64,000 nt of DNA from Octadecabacter sp. (GCA_028825445.1 JAPKAD010000005.1:1-64000), one strand, 5' to 3'; positions 50,351-61,399 are shown, numbered from the stretch's first letter. The notes: generated by a model not told the origin, from the letters alone. Translations and numbers: made by a program.

Positions 50351-50504
50351 TGTTAAGCAACCTGCTGGCTTCAACTTTCAACAATTGTGCGCGAATTTTT
50401 CGAGCTCGAAGCAGTGATAATACCAAAATGGTAATTAATAAAGAGATTGACAAAACATAAGCAGACGTAACTTCGACTGCATAAATACCAAGATCAGGTA
50501 TCAT
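50343..50504 (-). CDS. ccmD: Heme exporter protein CcmD
   Basis: A 53-residue single-pass membrane protein (helix VEVTSAYVLSISLLITILVL, then a basic RARKIRAQL segment), as in other CcmD. It starts at ATG 50504, overlapping the ccmC stop by four bases (ATGA). It holds CcmE in complex with CcmC in the heme-handling step. A longer in-frame version would run into ccmC and is rejected. Confidence 0.9.
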   Translation of the reverse strand: MIPDLGIYAVEVTSAYVLSISLLITILVLSLLRARKIRAQLLKVEASRLLNNV

Positions 50505-51229
50505 GATCGCATCCTTAACTGAATTGCACGCATGCGACGTACCCGTATTTCGGTCTGTGTTCGAATCAAGACCAATACAAAAAACAGCAGCCCAAATCCC
50601 ATCATGCAAATCACCAGTGGCACAAAGAATACGTCAGAAATAGTGCGTCCCCCCGTGACGACGGGGACACTGGTACCTTGATGCAAGCCTTGGTTCCAAA
50701 AGTTAACGGCGTAGCGAGAAAGCACCGCAAACACCGATCCGACAATACATAAAACGCTGGTTAGATCAGCAGCTGTGTCAGGGTCTTCAATAGCTTCCCA
50801 CAAGGCGATGTAGCCAAGATAAAATAAAAATAGTATGAGAAATGATGTCAACCTTGGATCCCACGCCCACCATGTGCCCCACATAGGCTGCCCCCATATT
50901 GCGCCTGTTATCAAGGTGATGAGGGTCATCACTATTCCCACAGGAGCTGCTGCGCGCGCAACCAATGCGCTAACATGGTGGCGTCTAACCAACCAGATTA
51001 GTGATGCCAAAAGCATCATAAACCACGCGTTGATCGCCATGAGTGCGGCTGGCACATGCAGATATATAATCTTAACCGTTGATCCCTGTCGGAAATCGTC
51101 TGGCGTCAAGAAAAAACCCCAAACCAAGCCCACAACAAGGCAGGCAATTGCCAAGCCCAAAATCCACGGCACCAAAGGCGTCGTGATCGTGATGAATTTC
51201 TTCGGATTGGCATATTCCCAAATCGACAT
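50501..51229 (-). CDS. ccmC: Heme exporter/lyase subunit CcmC
   Basis: A 242-residue membrane protein that loads heme onto CcmE. Six hydrophobic segments. The heme-binding WWD motif WGTWWAWD lies at 117-124. Likely heme-ligand histidines lie in YLHVP (residue 58) and FWNQGLHQG. It lies between ccmB and ccmD on the same strand. Confidence 0.96.
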   Translation of the reverse strand: MSIWEYANPKKFITITTPLVPWILGLAIACLVVGLVWGFFLTPDDFRQGSTVKIIYLHVPAALMAINAWFMMLLASLIWLVRRHHVSALVARAAAPVGIVMTLITLITGAIWGQPMWGTWWAWDPRLTSFLILFLFYLGYIALWEAIEDPDTAADLTSVLCIVGSVFAVLSRYAVNFWNQGLHQGTSVPVVTGGRTISDVFFVPLVICMMGFGLLFFVLVLIRTQTEIRVRRMRAIQLRMRS

Positions 51230-51270
51230 AATGATTAGCTATCCTGCTGTTCGTTATACGACAATAGTTC

Positions 51271-51927
51271 TCACCTAAGGTTGACCCGCAGCGCGGACGA
51301 TGCGGCAAATGGCAACAGGGCGAAGCTGAACAACGTGATCCCCGCGAGCATTAATAGCGGTGTTGTGGCATCCAATCCGAGCGCACCACGCCGAACAGCT
51401 TCAGCACCAAAAATCAGAGTCGGTACATAGAGCGGTAATACCAAGAGTGACATCAACAAACCACCGCGCCGCAAACCAACAGTCAACGCTGCGCCAAACG
51501 TACCTATCATTGATAGTGCAGGCGTTCCAAGAGCCAGGGAGGCGAGCAACCAGACATAGGCAGATGTTTCAAGATTCAATAAAAACCCCAACGCGGGTGC
51601 AGCCAATGTCAGGGGCAGCCCCGTTATAATCCAATGGGCTATACCCTTGATCAGTGCCACCCCCTCCAATGGCAGTGGTGAAGTCGCAAGCAGCGGCAAA
51701 GTTCCATCTTCAAAATCAAGTGCGAAGATTCGGTCTAGGGACAACAACGCTGCCAACAATGCCGCGACCCATAAGATACCTGGTGCGATTCGGCTTAGCA
51801 CCGTCGCCTCAGGTCCAACACCGAACGGCACCAGAATTACAACGATCAAAAAAAATGCCAAACCGAGGCCAAATCCGCCCCCAGCCCGCAGCGCTAGCGT
51901 GAGGTCACGGCGCAACAGAGAGATCAA
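51271..51927 (-). CDS. ccmB: Heme exporter membrane subunit CcmB
   Basis: 218 residues with about six transmembrane helices, the permease partner of CcmA. The start codon is TTG at 51927, preceded by GGGGGG at 7 bases. A nearby ATG in the ccmA tail is in a frame that stops at once. FALDFEDGTLPLLATSPLPL and LVLPLYVPTLIFGAEAV are typical of CcmB. Confidence 0.93.
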   Translation of the reverse strand: MISLLRRDLTLALRAGGGFGLGLAFFLIVVILVPFGVGPEATVLSRIAPGILWVAALLAALLSLDRIFALDFEDGTLPLLATSPLPLEGVALIKGIAHWIITGLPLTLAAPALGFLLNLETSAYVWLLASLALGTPALSMIGTFGAALTVGLRRGGLLMSLLVLPLYVPTLIFGAEAVRRGALGLDATTPLLMLAGITLFSFALLPFAASSALRVNLR

Positions 51928-51943
51928 GAATGCGCCCCCCGCT

Positions 51944-52561
51944 TCATAAAAAAAACTCGTCCGACCCGCCGCCAGCGTTCGCAGCCGACCTCAACGGAAA
52001 CAATTCCAGCTCTGGAGCATCAATACCCAGATCGACGTGCGTTGCGATTACAGCGATGCCGCCTTGCTTCAAATGATCGTTCCAAAGCCAGTTCGTAAAC
52101 ATCTTGACAGAAAATCTATCAAGGCTGGTTGTAGGTTCGTCCAAAAACAAAACCTTACGACCTATTACCCCCAAACGCGCCAAACCGACACGGCGTTTTT
52201 GACCCGCTGACAGCGTGCCTACTAGTCGTGAGCGCAAACCATCTAGATCAAAAGCATCGAACACAGTATGTGGTAATTTAGTACCATATATGTTCGCCCA
52301 GAAAGCAAGACTTTCAGTTACAGTCAGTTGCTCTTTGATACCATCAGTGTGGCTTGCGTATGCTCCTGCCTCTTCAGGAAAGCTCACAATGCCAGACAGC
52401 GCAGGTTGCAAGCCCGCAAGTGTGCGTAACAAAGTCGTCTTACCGATGCCGTTTGGCCCACGCAACAACAGCGCGCAGCCTGCTTGCACTGTAAACGACA
52501 CGCCTGACAAAACGGGCACACCACCACGTGCAACAGATAAATCTGTGACAATTAATTTCAT
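51944..52561 (-). CDS. ccmA: Heme exporter ATP-binding protein CcmA
   Basis: 205-residue ABC ATPase. Walker A is GPNGIGKTT (35-43), the signature is TLSAGQKRRVGLAR, and Walker B is VLFLDEP, followed by THVD for the switch His. It powers release of holo-CcmE from CcmC. First gene of the ccmABCDG cluster, 33 bases after the Mth938-like gene stop. Confidence 0.96.
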   Translation of the reverse strand: MKLIVTDLSVARGGVPVLSGVSFTVQAGCALLLRGPNGIGKTTLLRTLAGLQPALSGIVSFPEEAGAYASHTDGIKEQLTVTESLAFWANIYGTKLPHTVFDAFDLDGLRSRLVGTLSAGQKRRVGLARLGVIGRKVLFLDEPTTSLDRFSVKMFTNWLWNDHLKQGGIAVIATHVDLGIDAPELELFPLRSAANAGGGSDEFFL

Positions 52562-52594
52562 GACTTCATGCTAATATATTTTTTCATACTGTGA

Positions 52595-52948
52595 CTAGAC
52601 AGGTAGTAGCGCCAAACCGACACGCCGCCCTTCGGATAATACCACATTGTAAGTGCGACAGGCCGTCGGCGACGACATGACCTCAACTCCAAGGCCTGCC
52701 TCTTCCAACAACTTCCGAAACTCCATTGATATGTATGCTATTTCCACACCAGTTCCAATGAACACAACATCAATGGCATCAGCCGCGTCTATCAGTGTTT
52801 GCGCATCCTGGAAACCGCCCCATGGCGCGATTCCTGATGGCAATACGACCAATGCCCCTTCATAGACCTCACCACCGATGCGGAAGAAACCAGAGCCGTA
52901 TCCATCAACTGGTTTGGCATCAGTGTAGACTACCTCGTTCAATCGCAT
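52595..52948 (-). CDS. Mth938-like domain protein (DUF498)
   Basis: 117 residues of the Mth938/NDUFAF3-like fold: VYEGALVVLPSGIAPWG, then VVFIGTGVEIAYISMEFRKL and SSPTACRTYNVVLSEGRRV. Homologues include a complex I assembly factor in mitochondria, and the bacterial role is not established. In this group the gene usually follows secF, as here (12 bases after secDF). Confidence 0.88.
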   Translation of the reverse strand: MRLNEVVYTDAKPVDGYGSGFFRIGGEVYEGALVVLPSGIAPWGGFQDAQTLIDAADAIDVVFIGTGVEIAYISMEFRKLLEEAGLGVEVMSSPTACRTYNVVLSEGRRVGLALLPV

Positions 52949-52960
52949 GGCTTAGCCTCC

Positions 52961-55594
52961 TTAGGCATCGATGTTTGAAAATTGACCGCTAACGTTCTTG
53001 TTGTTACCTGACCAGTCGCGCTTTACACCCAATATCAGCAACGTTGTAGATGCTACAAAAATTGAAGAATAAGTTCCAACTATAACACCCCAAATCATAG
53101 CAAACACGAAACCACGGATTACATCACCACCCAGAACGTATAGCGAGATCAGCGCAAGCAATGTCGTAAACGATGTCATAAATGTCCGGCTCAGGGTTTC
53201 GTTAATTGACAAGTTCAGCACTTCTTTGAGGTCCTTAGCTTTATATTTACGCAAGTTTTCTCGAACACGGTCAAAAACTACAACAGTGTCATTCAGCGAA
53301 TATCCCACTATGGTTAATAAGGCGGCAATAATCGCAAGATCAAAGCGAATATTCAGCTCTGAAAATATCCCAATCGTCAGCACAACATCATGGACCAACG
53401 CCACAACTGCGCCCAATGCAAACTGCCATTCGAAGCGCAACCAAATATAGATTAGCACTGCACCAATGGCCAAAATTACTGCAAGAACTGCTGATTGAAT
53501 CAACTCACCCGAAACCGTGGGGCCGACAGATTCAACTGCTGGAAATGATATATTAGGATCAAGCGTGCTTAGTGCATCCTGCACAGCTGAAATTGTGTTG
53601 TTGGAAACAGATTCTTCGCCAACTTGCGCTTGAATCACGACTGTAGCAACATTTTGATCAGCAGAGAATGTGGGGTCAAAGACCTCAGTAATGGTGACTT
53701 CTCCCAACTTTAGAGGAGCAATAACAGCACGGTATTCAGAAATATTTATCATCTGTGTACTGTCTGTACGTAGTGTTGTTCCACCTTTAAAATCAATGCC
53801 GTAATTAAGGCCTTGTGCAAGGAATGACACAAAAGCCACCACCACCATGGCGCCTGATAACCCCAGCCATACTTTACCGCGTTTGAAAAAATCAAAAGTA
53901 GTTTCGGATTTGACCAGACGTAAATACTTGCCCGCAAATATTTTTTTAGGGCGTTTGCGTTCAAACCAGATCACAACTAACAAACGAGTTACGAAGATCG
54001 CCGTGAAAACCGAGGTTATAATACCAAGTCCCAGGGTAATCGCAAACCCACGCACAGGGCCCGCCCCCATGGCGAACAAAATCCCCGCTGTAATGAGAGT
54101 GGTAATGTTGGCATCAATAATAGCTGACAGCGCTTTTTCATATCCCAATTCGATGGCTCGCGCGGGGCCTTTTGCTGTGCGCGATTCTTCGCGTATACGC
54201 TCAAATATCAACACATTGGCGTCAACAGCCATTCCGATAGTCAATACGATACCTGCGATACCTGGCAATGTTAGCGTTCCACCAATCATCGACAACATCG
54301 CAAAGATCAATGCTACATTAACTAGCAAGGCAACATTGGCAAACATACCTAGCAAACCGTAGCTAAGTACCATGTAAATAAGCACCAAAGCAAAGGCTAC
54401 AATGCAAGCAATGGTGCCTGCATTGATGCTGTCCTGCCCAAGGTCAGGACCAACAGTTTGTTCCTGCAAGAAATTCAACTCAGCGGGCAATGCACCAGCA
54501 CGAAGTAAAACTGCGAGGTTAGTCGATTCTTCAAGTGTAAACCGTCCCGTGATAATCCCCGATCCACCGGCAATATGGCTTTGTATTGTCGGAGCGCTGA
54601 CAACTTCATTGTCGAGCACAATGGCAAAAGGCGACCCAATGTTATCGCGGGTATAATCCCCGAACTTGCGTGCGCCTGAAGGGTTAAAACGAAACGTCAC
54701 AGCAGGTTGATTATTTTCATTAAACGTCGGCTGACTGTCTACAAGCTCTTCGCCCGTAACAACCGGAGAGCGTTCGACAATGTAATACTGACCCTCAACG
54801 TCCAAGCTCGGGATCACCATATTTCCGGCACCAGCCCGTGCGTCTGGATCACTTGTGGAACCAACAACAGGGTGAAACCCCAACTGCGCTGTTGTTCCAA
54901 TAATATCCTTTACTTCTTGCGCAGATCCGACACCAGGAACTTGGATTAGAATTCGGTTCGCGCCTTGACGTTGGATAGATGGTTCACGTGTGCCAGTTTC
55001 GTCAATACGGCGACGAACAATTTCAAGCGCTTGACGTACGGTGCGATCATCTGTTGCGATTTTTTCAGCATCAGACAATGTAATTACGAGATCAGTTGCT
55101 GACACCGCAGCAACTTCGATGTCTGTCTCCCCAACACTAGTAACACCAACAACTTGACGCGCCAACCCGCGCGTCAATTCTAATGCGCGATCCATGCCAG
55201 TGGGTTCAGAAATCCGTATCTGTAGTTCTCCTGCTGTGTTACCAATATTCGTCACAAAACCAACAACATCGCGCTGTGAAGCCAGTACGTCGCGAACTTC
55301 GGGCCATAAGCTCCGCATACGTTGTTCATAGACTTGTTCAACTTTCACTTCAGCAAGTAATTGCGCGCCACCACGCAAATCAAGGCCAAGGTTTACCAGA
55401 TTATCCGGCAGGAACGACGGCCAATCAGCGGCAACCACCTCAAGCTCGAGCGTAGTGCCACTTTCAGTGATGACCGCTTCGGCGTCGTTGGACATTTCAA
55501 CCTTGCTGTAAAATCCGTTTGGCATGGCAACAATAATGCCAAGCGCCACGACCAGCCAAATCGCAGTACGCTTCCAAAGGTCAATTTTAAGCAT
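52961..55594 (-). CDS. secDF: Protein translocase SecD-SecF fusion
   Basis: Uses the proton gradient to help pull preproteins through SecYEG. The 877-residue reading frame has SecD first: helix at 10-25, NLGLDLRGGAQLL at 68-80, the P1 domain, and a transmembrane bundle to about 545. SecF follows: ETTFDFF at 564-570, GIDFKGGTTLR at 599-609, and a bundle with GYSLNDTVVVFDRVREN. The linker at 546-563 (RKRPKKIFAGKYLRLVK) has no stop or internal Met, so this is a true single frame. Most proteobacteria have two separate genes. It lies downstream of yajC and a small ORF on the same strand. Confidence 0.95.
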   Translation of the reverse strand: MLKIDLWKRTAIWLVVALGIIVAMPNGFYSKVEMSNDAEAVITESGTTLELEVVAADWPSFLPDNLVNLGLDLRGGAQLLAEVKVEQVYEQRMRSLWPEVRDVLASQRDVVGFVTNIGNTAGELQIRISEPTGMDRALELTRGLARQVVGVTSVGETDIEVAAVSATDLVITLSDAEKIATDDRTVRQALEIVRRRIDETGTREPSIQRQGANRILIQVPGVGSAQEVKDIIGTTAQLGFHPVVGSTSDPDARAGAGNMVIPSLDVEGQYYIVERSPVVTGEELVDSQPTFNENNQPAVTFRFNPSGARKFGDYTRDNIGSPFAIVLDNEVVSAPTIQSHIAGGSGIITGRFTLEESTNLAVLLRAGALPAELNFLQEQTVGPDLGQDSINAGTIACIVAFALVLIYMVLSYGLLGMFANVALLVNVALIFAMLSMIGGTLTLPGIAGIVLTIGMAVDANVLIFERIREESRTAKGPARAIELGYEKALSAIIDANITTLITAGILFAMGAGPVRGFAITLGLGIITSVFTAIFVTRLLVVIWFERKRPKKIFAGKYLRLVKSETTFDFFKRGKVWLGLSGAMVVVAFVSFLAQGLNYGIDFKGGTTLRTDSTQMINISEYRAVIAPLKLGEVTITEVFDPTFSADQNVATVVIQAQVGEESVSNNTISAVQDALSTLDPNISFPAVESVGPTVSGELIQSAVLAVILAIGAVLIYIWLRFEWQFALGAVVALVHDVVLTIGIFSELNIRFDLAIIAALLTIVGYSLNDTVVVFDRVRENLRKYKAKDLKEVLNLSINETLSRTFMTSFTTLLALISLYVLGGDVIRGFVFAMIWGVIVGTYSSIFVASTTLLILGVKRDWSGNNKNVSGQFSNIDA

Positions 55595-55706
55595 GGAGAA
55601 GTCCTGTCTAATCTATCAAAGGCCGATGAGCCCGTTATTATTAATTATGTTAAGATGGGCGCGCATAGCCAAGAAAAGTAAGCGCTTTTAAAGTTTTAAA
55701 CGCAGG

Positions 55707-56090
55707 TTAGGGGTAAAAACCGTAACTGGGGTCAGATCCGTCGATGACGGGGCTAACTAAAATAAAATTAGCTAATTTTAGCGGGGCGTTTAATAAATTA
55801 ACAACAAAAAAACTAGCTAAAAATGGCAATAACTTACCTGCCACGCTATCAGCCCAAGCTAAATTACTATCGACTAAATTAGATGATAGCACAGATATTT
55901 CTACATCATTTTCATCGTCAAACAGCTTCAAATAAGCATCGTTAAACACCAAAGGTGTTACAACAATGCTTTGCGAACTGCGCATAACTGCCGCTCCAGA
56001 ACTTAAAAACAACAAACATCCGGTCAAAGAAGAGAAAAATAGCACCCTGAAAACGCCCACGCCAAATGTCATGAGCGTATTTTTAATCAT
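55707..56090 (-). CDS. Hypothetical membrane protein between yajC and secDF
   Basis: A 127-residue frame starting at an ATG that overlaps the yajC stop (ATGA), which supports translation by coupling. It has an N-terminal hydrophobic segment (VLFFSSLTGCLLFLSSGAAV; LTGC could be a lipobox), a central polar region, and a second hydrophobic stretch (LLPFLASFFVVNLLNAPLKL). It ends VIDGSDPSYGFYP. No family is recognised. Position suggests a role near the Sec accessory complex, which is inference only. Confidence 0.5.
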   Translation of the reverse strand: MIKNTLMTFGVGVFRVLFFSSLTGCLLFLSSGAAVMRSSQSIVVTPLVFNDAYLKLFDDENDVEISVLSSNLVDSNLAWADSVAGKLLPFLASFFVVNLLNAPLKLANFILVSPVIDGSDPSYGFYP

Positions 56091-56368
56091 TTTTCAGTAG
56101 GCTCAGTCTTATTCAAAACTTGGGTGATTGTTGAACGTACGACACGAACCTTAACGCCCTCAGTCAATTCAACTTCAACCTCTGTTTCATCTTTTATCTT
56201 GGACACTTTGCCCATAAGTCCACCAGCGGTTACAACCTGATCTCCCCGACGCAGAGAAGCTACCATCGACTGGTGTAGCTTAAGTTTTTTTTGCTGTGGT
56301 CGGATCAACAAGAAATACATGATTGCAAAAATTAGAATGAGTGGAATAAATTGGCCGATGGAGTCCAT
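56087..56368 (-). CDS. yajC: Preprotein translocase accessory subunit YajC
   Basis: A 93-residue single-pass membrane protein with helix FIPLILIFAIMYFLLIRPQ followed by QQKKLKLHQSM and LRRGDQVVTAGGLMGKV, all canonical. Part of the SecDF-YajC complex and the first gene of the yajC-ORF-secDF group. Confidence 0.96.
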   Translation of the reverse strand: MDSIGQFIPLILIFAIMYFLLIRPQQKKLKLHQSMVASLRRGDQVVTAGGLMGKVSKIKDETEVEVELTEGVKVRVVRSTITQVLNKTEPTEK

Positions 56369-56570
56369 ATGGTCTTTTCCTTGTTCTCACGCAAAGGCAT
56401 TTCCTTCGCATTTTTGCGACACTACAAATGTGACGCGGGATTCGCAACGAGCAGCTCATCAAATATGTACGTTGCAGCTATATACAATCCATCTAAATTC
56501 CATTTGCTTTCCATACCTATAAATTTGGGGCATAGGGATGTGCAGATAAACCGATCAAAGGATCAAATAC

Positions 56571-57863
56571 ATGCACGACATTCGCGCCATCCGAAAGAAC
56601 CCAGCAGACTTTGATGCAGCCCTGTCCCGTCGCGGTGATGCACCCTTGTCAGCTGAATTGATCGCAATGGACGAAGCGCGGCGCACCAAAATTCTTGCGG
56701 CAGAAACTGCGCAAGCCGACGCCAACAAGGCTGCAAAAGAAGTCGGGGCCGCAAAAGCTCGTGGGGATGAAGACGAATTTGAACGCTTGCGCGCGCTTGT
56801 ATCAAAAAAGAAATCACAAATCGCTCAATTAAGCGACGAAGCAAAAGCCCAAGGCTCGGTACTAATCGAGCGTTTAGCAATGATTCCCAACCTTTCGGCT
56901 GACGATGTTCCCATGGGTGCCGATGAAAACGACAACGTCCAAATCAGCCAATGGGGTACGCGCCGCACTTTCGATTTCACCCCTGTGGAACATTTTGAAA
57001 TTACTGCTGTTAAGTCCGGTATGGATTTTGAAACTGCTGCAAAAATATCCGGAAGTCGATTTGTGTTAATGTCAGGTGCTGTCGCCCGCCTGCACCGCGC
57101 TTTGGCGCAATTTATGTTAGATATTCACACGGTTGAAAACGGACTGACCGAAATAAATACCCCAGTTCTAGTGCGCGACGATGCAATGTACGGCACGGAT
57201 AAACTGCCTAAATTTGCAGATGACAGCTACCAAACAACTGAAGGTATGTGGCTGATTTCCACCTCGGAAATACCACTTACCTACATCGCTGCGGGTAACA
57301 TTATCGACGCCAAAACCCTACCCCACCGCTACACTGCGCACACGCTATGTTTCCGCTCAGAGGCCGGTAGCGCAGGTCGCGACACGTCCGGCATGCTACG
57401 CCAACACCAGTTTGAGAAGGTGGAAATGGTCTCTGTCACCCATCCAGACGAATCCGACTCAGAACAGAAACGGATGCTACGTTGCGCTGAGGATTTGTTA
57501 GAACGTTTAGAAATTCCTTACAGAACCGTTTTGCTTTGCACAGGCGATATGGGCTTTGGAGCGCGCCGTACGTTCGATATAGAAGCATGGTTACCAGGTC
57601 AGAATTCCTACCGCGAAATTAGTTCAATTTCAACGACAGGCGATTTTCAGGCGCGCCGCATGAACGCACGTTTCAAACCCACAGATGGCGGAAAACCGCA
57701 ATTTGTCCACACGCTGAACGGCTCAGGCCTCGCAGTTGGGCGTTGTTTAATTGCGGTACTAGAGAACGGCCAACAGGCCGACGGTTCCGTTATAATTCCT
57801 ACAGCCCTGCACGGACAAATGGGTGGTAAAACTACGATCAATGCCGACGGGACGCTGGGCTAG
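56571..57863 (+). CDS. serS: Seryl-tRNA synthetase
   Basis: Class II synthetase charging tRNA-Ser. It has 430 residues. The N-terminal tRNA-binding coiled coil is at about 25-100. The catalytic core has [17 protein letters not shown], motif 2 ([20 protein letters not shown]), [12 protein letters not shown], and motif 3 ([17 protein letters not shown]). AAAGGA lies 9 bases before the ATG. Single gene, divergent from yajC. Confidence 0.97.
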   Translation: MHDIRAIRKNPADFDAALSRRGDAPLSAELIAMDEARRTKILAAETAQADANKAAKEVGAAKARGDEDEFERLRALVSKKKSQIAQLSDEAKAQGSVLIERLAMIPNLSADDVPMGADENDNVQISQWGTRRTFDFTPVEHFEITAVKSGMDFETAAKISGSRFVLMSGAVARLHRALAQFMLDIHTVENGLTEINTPVLVRDDAMYGTDKLPKFADDSYQTTEGMWLISTSEIPLTYIAAGNIIDAKTLPHRYTAHTLCFRSEAGSAGRDTSGMLRQHQFEKVEMVSVTHPDESDSEQKRMLRCAEDLLERLEIPYRTVLLCTGDMGFGARRTFDIEAWLPGQNSYREISSISTTGDFQARRMNARFKPTDGGKPQFVHTLNGSGLAVGRCLIAVLENGQQADGSVIIPTALHGQMGGKTTINADGTLG

Positions 57864-59154
57864 CTAGCGCTTTTACAGACTTTTGAGTGTGTTTTTAGTT
57901 TGCTAAAGATACTTGTCGTTACAATTAAATCAATTGTGTGGTACGATCTTTTTTGGGTTGGTCTGAATCAACATCCTTAGGCATGTGGCACACATAGGAT
58001 AAGGCATTCTTGGCAAAATTAACTGGTACTTCTAACCTATGATTAATGGTAAACGCTAATATTTTAAAAAAAGCTCCACCTAACTTGATACACTCACAAA
58101 TTTCCTAAATTTTTAGTCCCAATACTCACCTTGAAAAATTCATTATTTAATCTTGTGATAGCATTCTTGGTGCTCACGTGTTGGTTTAAATCGCCAAAAT
58201 CAATTTCTAGCCCAGCGCTATGCGCACCAAGCACGATCTAATTCAGTGAATTTAGCTAAAATCTGTTTGAGAGAACCCTAACTAACGAACCCGTGATTGC
58301 TCAAAAACCAGCGTTACAATTGTTTTAATTTAAAAGTAGCACAATATTTCTTGTTTATTTTTAAATAATTACTTCACGGTTGCTGGTTTATAATTTGTGG
58401 TGGTCGTCAATAGCGATGGTATAATAAGTATCCAGAACCATAGGTTTTAGCCGAGTGAATTATTGCATTTACAACCGCACTTAAACTAGCAACATTTAGA
58501 ATGTATCCATAGCACTGATCGTGTCCTAGACTTCCAAATGAGAGATATTAAGCTGAGTTGCCTAAAAATAAAGAAATCTGCAATTTTTCACAAAATTAGT
58601 TATCAACTATTAGTCATAATTTTAAGTAAACAATCCAGCCAGAACTGATGGCTTTCATCTATATATGGTCAACTTTACCAACTCATACTGCCACAAAATA
58701 CAATTGAAGCTTGTACAATCTTTAGACTGTAACATTTGCTAGGAAAGCCCTTCACCAAAAATGGAACCCCATGATTTTATCACTTGATTCAAAAAATCAC
58801 ATTCATTTGCATTAGGCGTTCTCGATGATCGACGTTAACCCTCAACCAAATGCGCCATCAGAACTAAAAACTGGATTTCCTTACATCCTAGGTATAGCTT
58901 TAAAATACCTTAAAACTTGTGGAGTAAAAAATGTCATTTCCCCCTCTGGTCCAATGTTTTCTTGGCAAAAGATTTCAAAGGAAGCCACGGGTAAAAGATT
59001 TGCACAGGTCAGACCATATTGTTAAAGATCATTTCTACAAAAAAATTTAAGTATATGTTAAAGTGAGTTCAACTATGCGTTGAATTAGCAAAACTAAAAT
59101 TCCTGCCTAGTGGCGCGTCCTTGATATCTTCAATGCAGTACTGTTTAATACCTT
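57864..59154. other. Gene-free AT-rich stretch, possible relic near 57930-58090
   Basis: About 1.3 kb. On the minus strand 57930-58090 reads GAFFKILAFTINHRLEVPVN, then FAKNALSYVCHMPKDVD to a TAA. It looks protein-like but has no start or family, so it may be the tail of a lost gene. The plus frame at 58825 is not supported. Confidence 0.4.
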
Positions 59155-59865
59155 ATGAGATATTCAATTCTTACCCTAATCCTCACTGTGACTTTTGTCA
59201 TATCACCGTATTTCACATCCCCGTTCAGCGGGTTTGATGTCAATCAGCTGCCAATTCCGCAAATAGACCCGCCGATACAACCCGCGGGCTACGCCTTTGC
59301 GATTTGGGGTCTAATTTATGGCTGGCTTATTATTTCAGCTTTTTTTGGGATCTTCAAACGTAGCATTGATCCGGCTTGGGACAAAATGCGCGCACCTTTA
59401 ATTATTAGCCTAGCACTTGGTACACCGTGGCTTTGGGTAGCAAACCAATCTGCCGTAGGCGCAACTGTTTTAATTTTTGCAATGGCGTTTCCCGCCATCG
59501 TAGCAATGTTGCACGCGCCGCGTGAAGATCCATGGCTCGCCCTTTGGCCAATATCGATTTATGCAGGCTGGCTAACCGCTGCGTCTTTCGTATCATTGGG
59601 CAGTACGGCGGCAGGGTATGGAATCTTGTTTGGCGCAAATGGTTGGGCTATAGTAGGTATAACATTGTCTCTATTTGTGTCGTTAACACTACAAATAAAG
59701 AAACCAACAGCCCCAGCATATGGAATGACGATTATCTGGGCGCTGGTGGGCATTATCGCAGCTAATGGTATAACCGCAGTGGCTGCATTATCAGCAATTG
59801 GAATTATCGCAATGCTAACGTTATTAGCAATGCAAATACGACAGCATATTAACGAAACTACCTAA
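59155..59865 (+). CDS. TspO/MBR-related membrane protein
   Basis: 236 residues, seven or more hydrophobic helices. [20 protein letters not shown] and [17 protein letters not shown] follow the TspO-like pattern of Trp-rich helices, but the protein is about 75 residues longer than classic TspO. It is probably a member of the extended family annotated as tryptophan-rich sensory proteins, with unknown ligand. The 3' end overlaps the convergent der gene by four bases. Confidence 0.75.
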   Translation: MRYSILTLILTVTFVISPYFTSPFSGFDVNQLPIPQIDPPIQPAGYAFAIWGLIYGWLIISAFFGIFKRSIDPAWDKMRAPLIISLALGTPWLWVANQSAVGATVLIFAMAFPAIVAMLHAPREDPWLALWPISIYAGWLTAASFVSLGSTAAGYGILFGANGWAIVGITLSLFVSLTLQIKKPTAPAYGMTIIWALVGIIAANGITAVAALSAIGIIAMLTLLAMQIRQHINETT

Positions 59866-61352
59866 CCCCTGAACCGCTTCTTCACATCCGCAGGCGCTTT
59901 GCCTAAATGCTTGCGAAGGCGTGATGGAGTTGATTTTGTATTATTTTTATAAGGATTTTTATCTGCTTGGCTGCGAAAATGCAGGCGGATTGGTGTGCCT
60001 GGCATATCAAAATCAAGACGCAATCCGTTGACCAAATAGCGTGAATAGCTTTCAGGTAGCATATCAGGATGGCTACACATCACAACAAACCCAGGCGGGC
60101 GGGTTTTAACCTGAGTTGCATATCGCATTTTGATACGACGTCCACCTGGCGCGGGAGGCGGGTGCGCTTCGGTCATGCCCATCAGCCAACGGTTCAATTG
60201 CGCTGTAGTGATGCGGCGATTCCATACTTCATGGGCCTTCAAAATAGCCTCTTGCAGACGGTCGATGCCCCGGCCAGTTTTAGCAGATACTGTGATCAAT
60301 GGCGCGCCCTTTAACTGTGGTAGTAAACGGGTAAACTGTTCTTGAAGCTCTTTCAATTTAGCTTGTTTTTCGCTCTCAACGTCCCACTTGTTTACGGCTA
60401 GTACTACAGCCCGGCCTTCGCGTTCAGCTAGGTCAGCAAGACGTAAGTCTTGTTGCTCGAATGGAATTTCAACATCAATTAAAATAACTACTACTTCAGC
60501 AAACTTCACAGCGCGCAGACCATCAGCAACTGATAATTTTTCTAACTTTTCCTGGACTTTGGCGCGCTTACGGATACCTGCAGTGTCAAAGATGCGTACT
60601 GGAATTGTTGAACCTTCTGGTCCCCAATCCATCTGCACAGATATAGCATCACGAGTGATCCCTGCTTCGGGTCCTGTCAAAAGGCGGTCCTCACCTAGAA
60701 TCTGATTAATCAGAGTCGATTTACCCGCATTCGGACGACCAACAACAGCGATTTGCAACGGTTTTGACTTTGTGGGAATACGTGGGCCGTCTTCTTCATT
60801 ATTTTCGTCAACATCAACATCTACTTCGGGAGCATCCGCGGCGGCGCGTTCTTCAAACGCATCCGATATCGGCATCAACACGTCATACATCTCGCTAATG
60901 CCTTCACCATGTTCAGCTGAAAGACGGATTGGTTCACCCAGTCCTAAATTAAAACCTTCAATTACGCCTGCATCTGCGGCTCGGCCCTCCGATTTATTAG
61001 CCGCAAGAATAACTTTGGCACTTTTCTTGCGCAAGATGTCGGCAAACACTTCGTCGGCAGGCATGATTCCAACCCGTGCATCATACATAAAAAGGCAAAC
61101 ATCGGCCATTTCAACAGCACGTTCGGTCAAAGCACGCATACGGCCTTGCAACGACTCATCTGTTGCTTCTTCAAGACCCGCAGTATCTATCACGGTGAAC
61201 CGTAAATCGCCCAGACGCGCGGCGCCTTCGCGCAAATCGCGCGTTACTCCTGGTTGGTCGTCAACAAGCGCAAGCTTTTTGCCGACAAGACGATTAAATA
61301 GCGTGGATTTGCCGACGTTCGGGCGGCCCACAATTGCAAGTGTGAAGGACAT
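59862..61352 (-). CDS. der: Ribosome-assembly GTPase Der (EngA)
   Basis: Tandem-GTPase needed for 50S subunit maturation. It has 496 residues. The first G1 motif GRPNVGKST starts at residue 8 and the second GRPNAGKST at about 205. Both have DTAG-type G3 and NK(S/W)D-like G4 motifs (AANKSEG, AVNKWD). The C-terminal KH-like domain ends [16 protein letters not shown]. An acidic insert between the domains ([12 protein letters not shown]) is normal for the group. It follows the beta-propeller lipoprotein gene on the same strand. Confidence 0.97.
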   Translation of the reverse strand: MSFTLAIVGRPNVGKSTLFNRLVGKKLALVDDQPGVTRDLREGAARLGDLRFTVIDTAGLEEATDESLQGRMRALTERAVEMADVCLFMYDARVGIMPADEVFADILRKKSAKVILAANKSEGRAADAGVIEGFNLGLGEPIRLSAEHGEGISEMYDVLMPISDAFEERAAADAPEVDVDVDENNEEDGPRIPTKSKPLQIAVVGRPNAGKSTLINQILGEDRLLTGPEAGITRDAISVQMDWGPEGSTIPVRIFDTAGIRKRAKVQEKLEKLSVADGLRAVKFAEVVVILIDVEIPFEQQDLRLADLAEREGRAVVLAVNKWDVESEKQAKLKELQEQFTRLLPQLKGAPLITVSAKTGRGIDRLQEAILKAHEVWNRRITTAQLNRWLMGMTEAHPPPAPGGRRIKMRYATQVKTRPPGFVVMCSHPDMLPESYSRYLVNGLRLDFDMPGTPIRLHFRSQADKNPYKNNTKSTPSRLRKHLGKAPADVKKRFRG

Positions 61353-61399
61353 TGGATACGACTCTATTAGGTTTTGAAGTCGCTTACACCCTTTGCAGC

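Noticed and set aside
58825-59025. 66-residue plus-strand frame
   Set aside because: No ribosome binding site, no motif, AT-rich surroundings.
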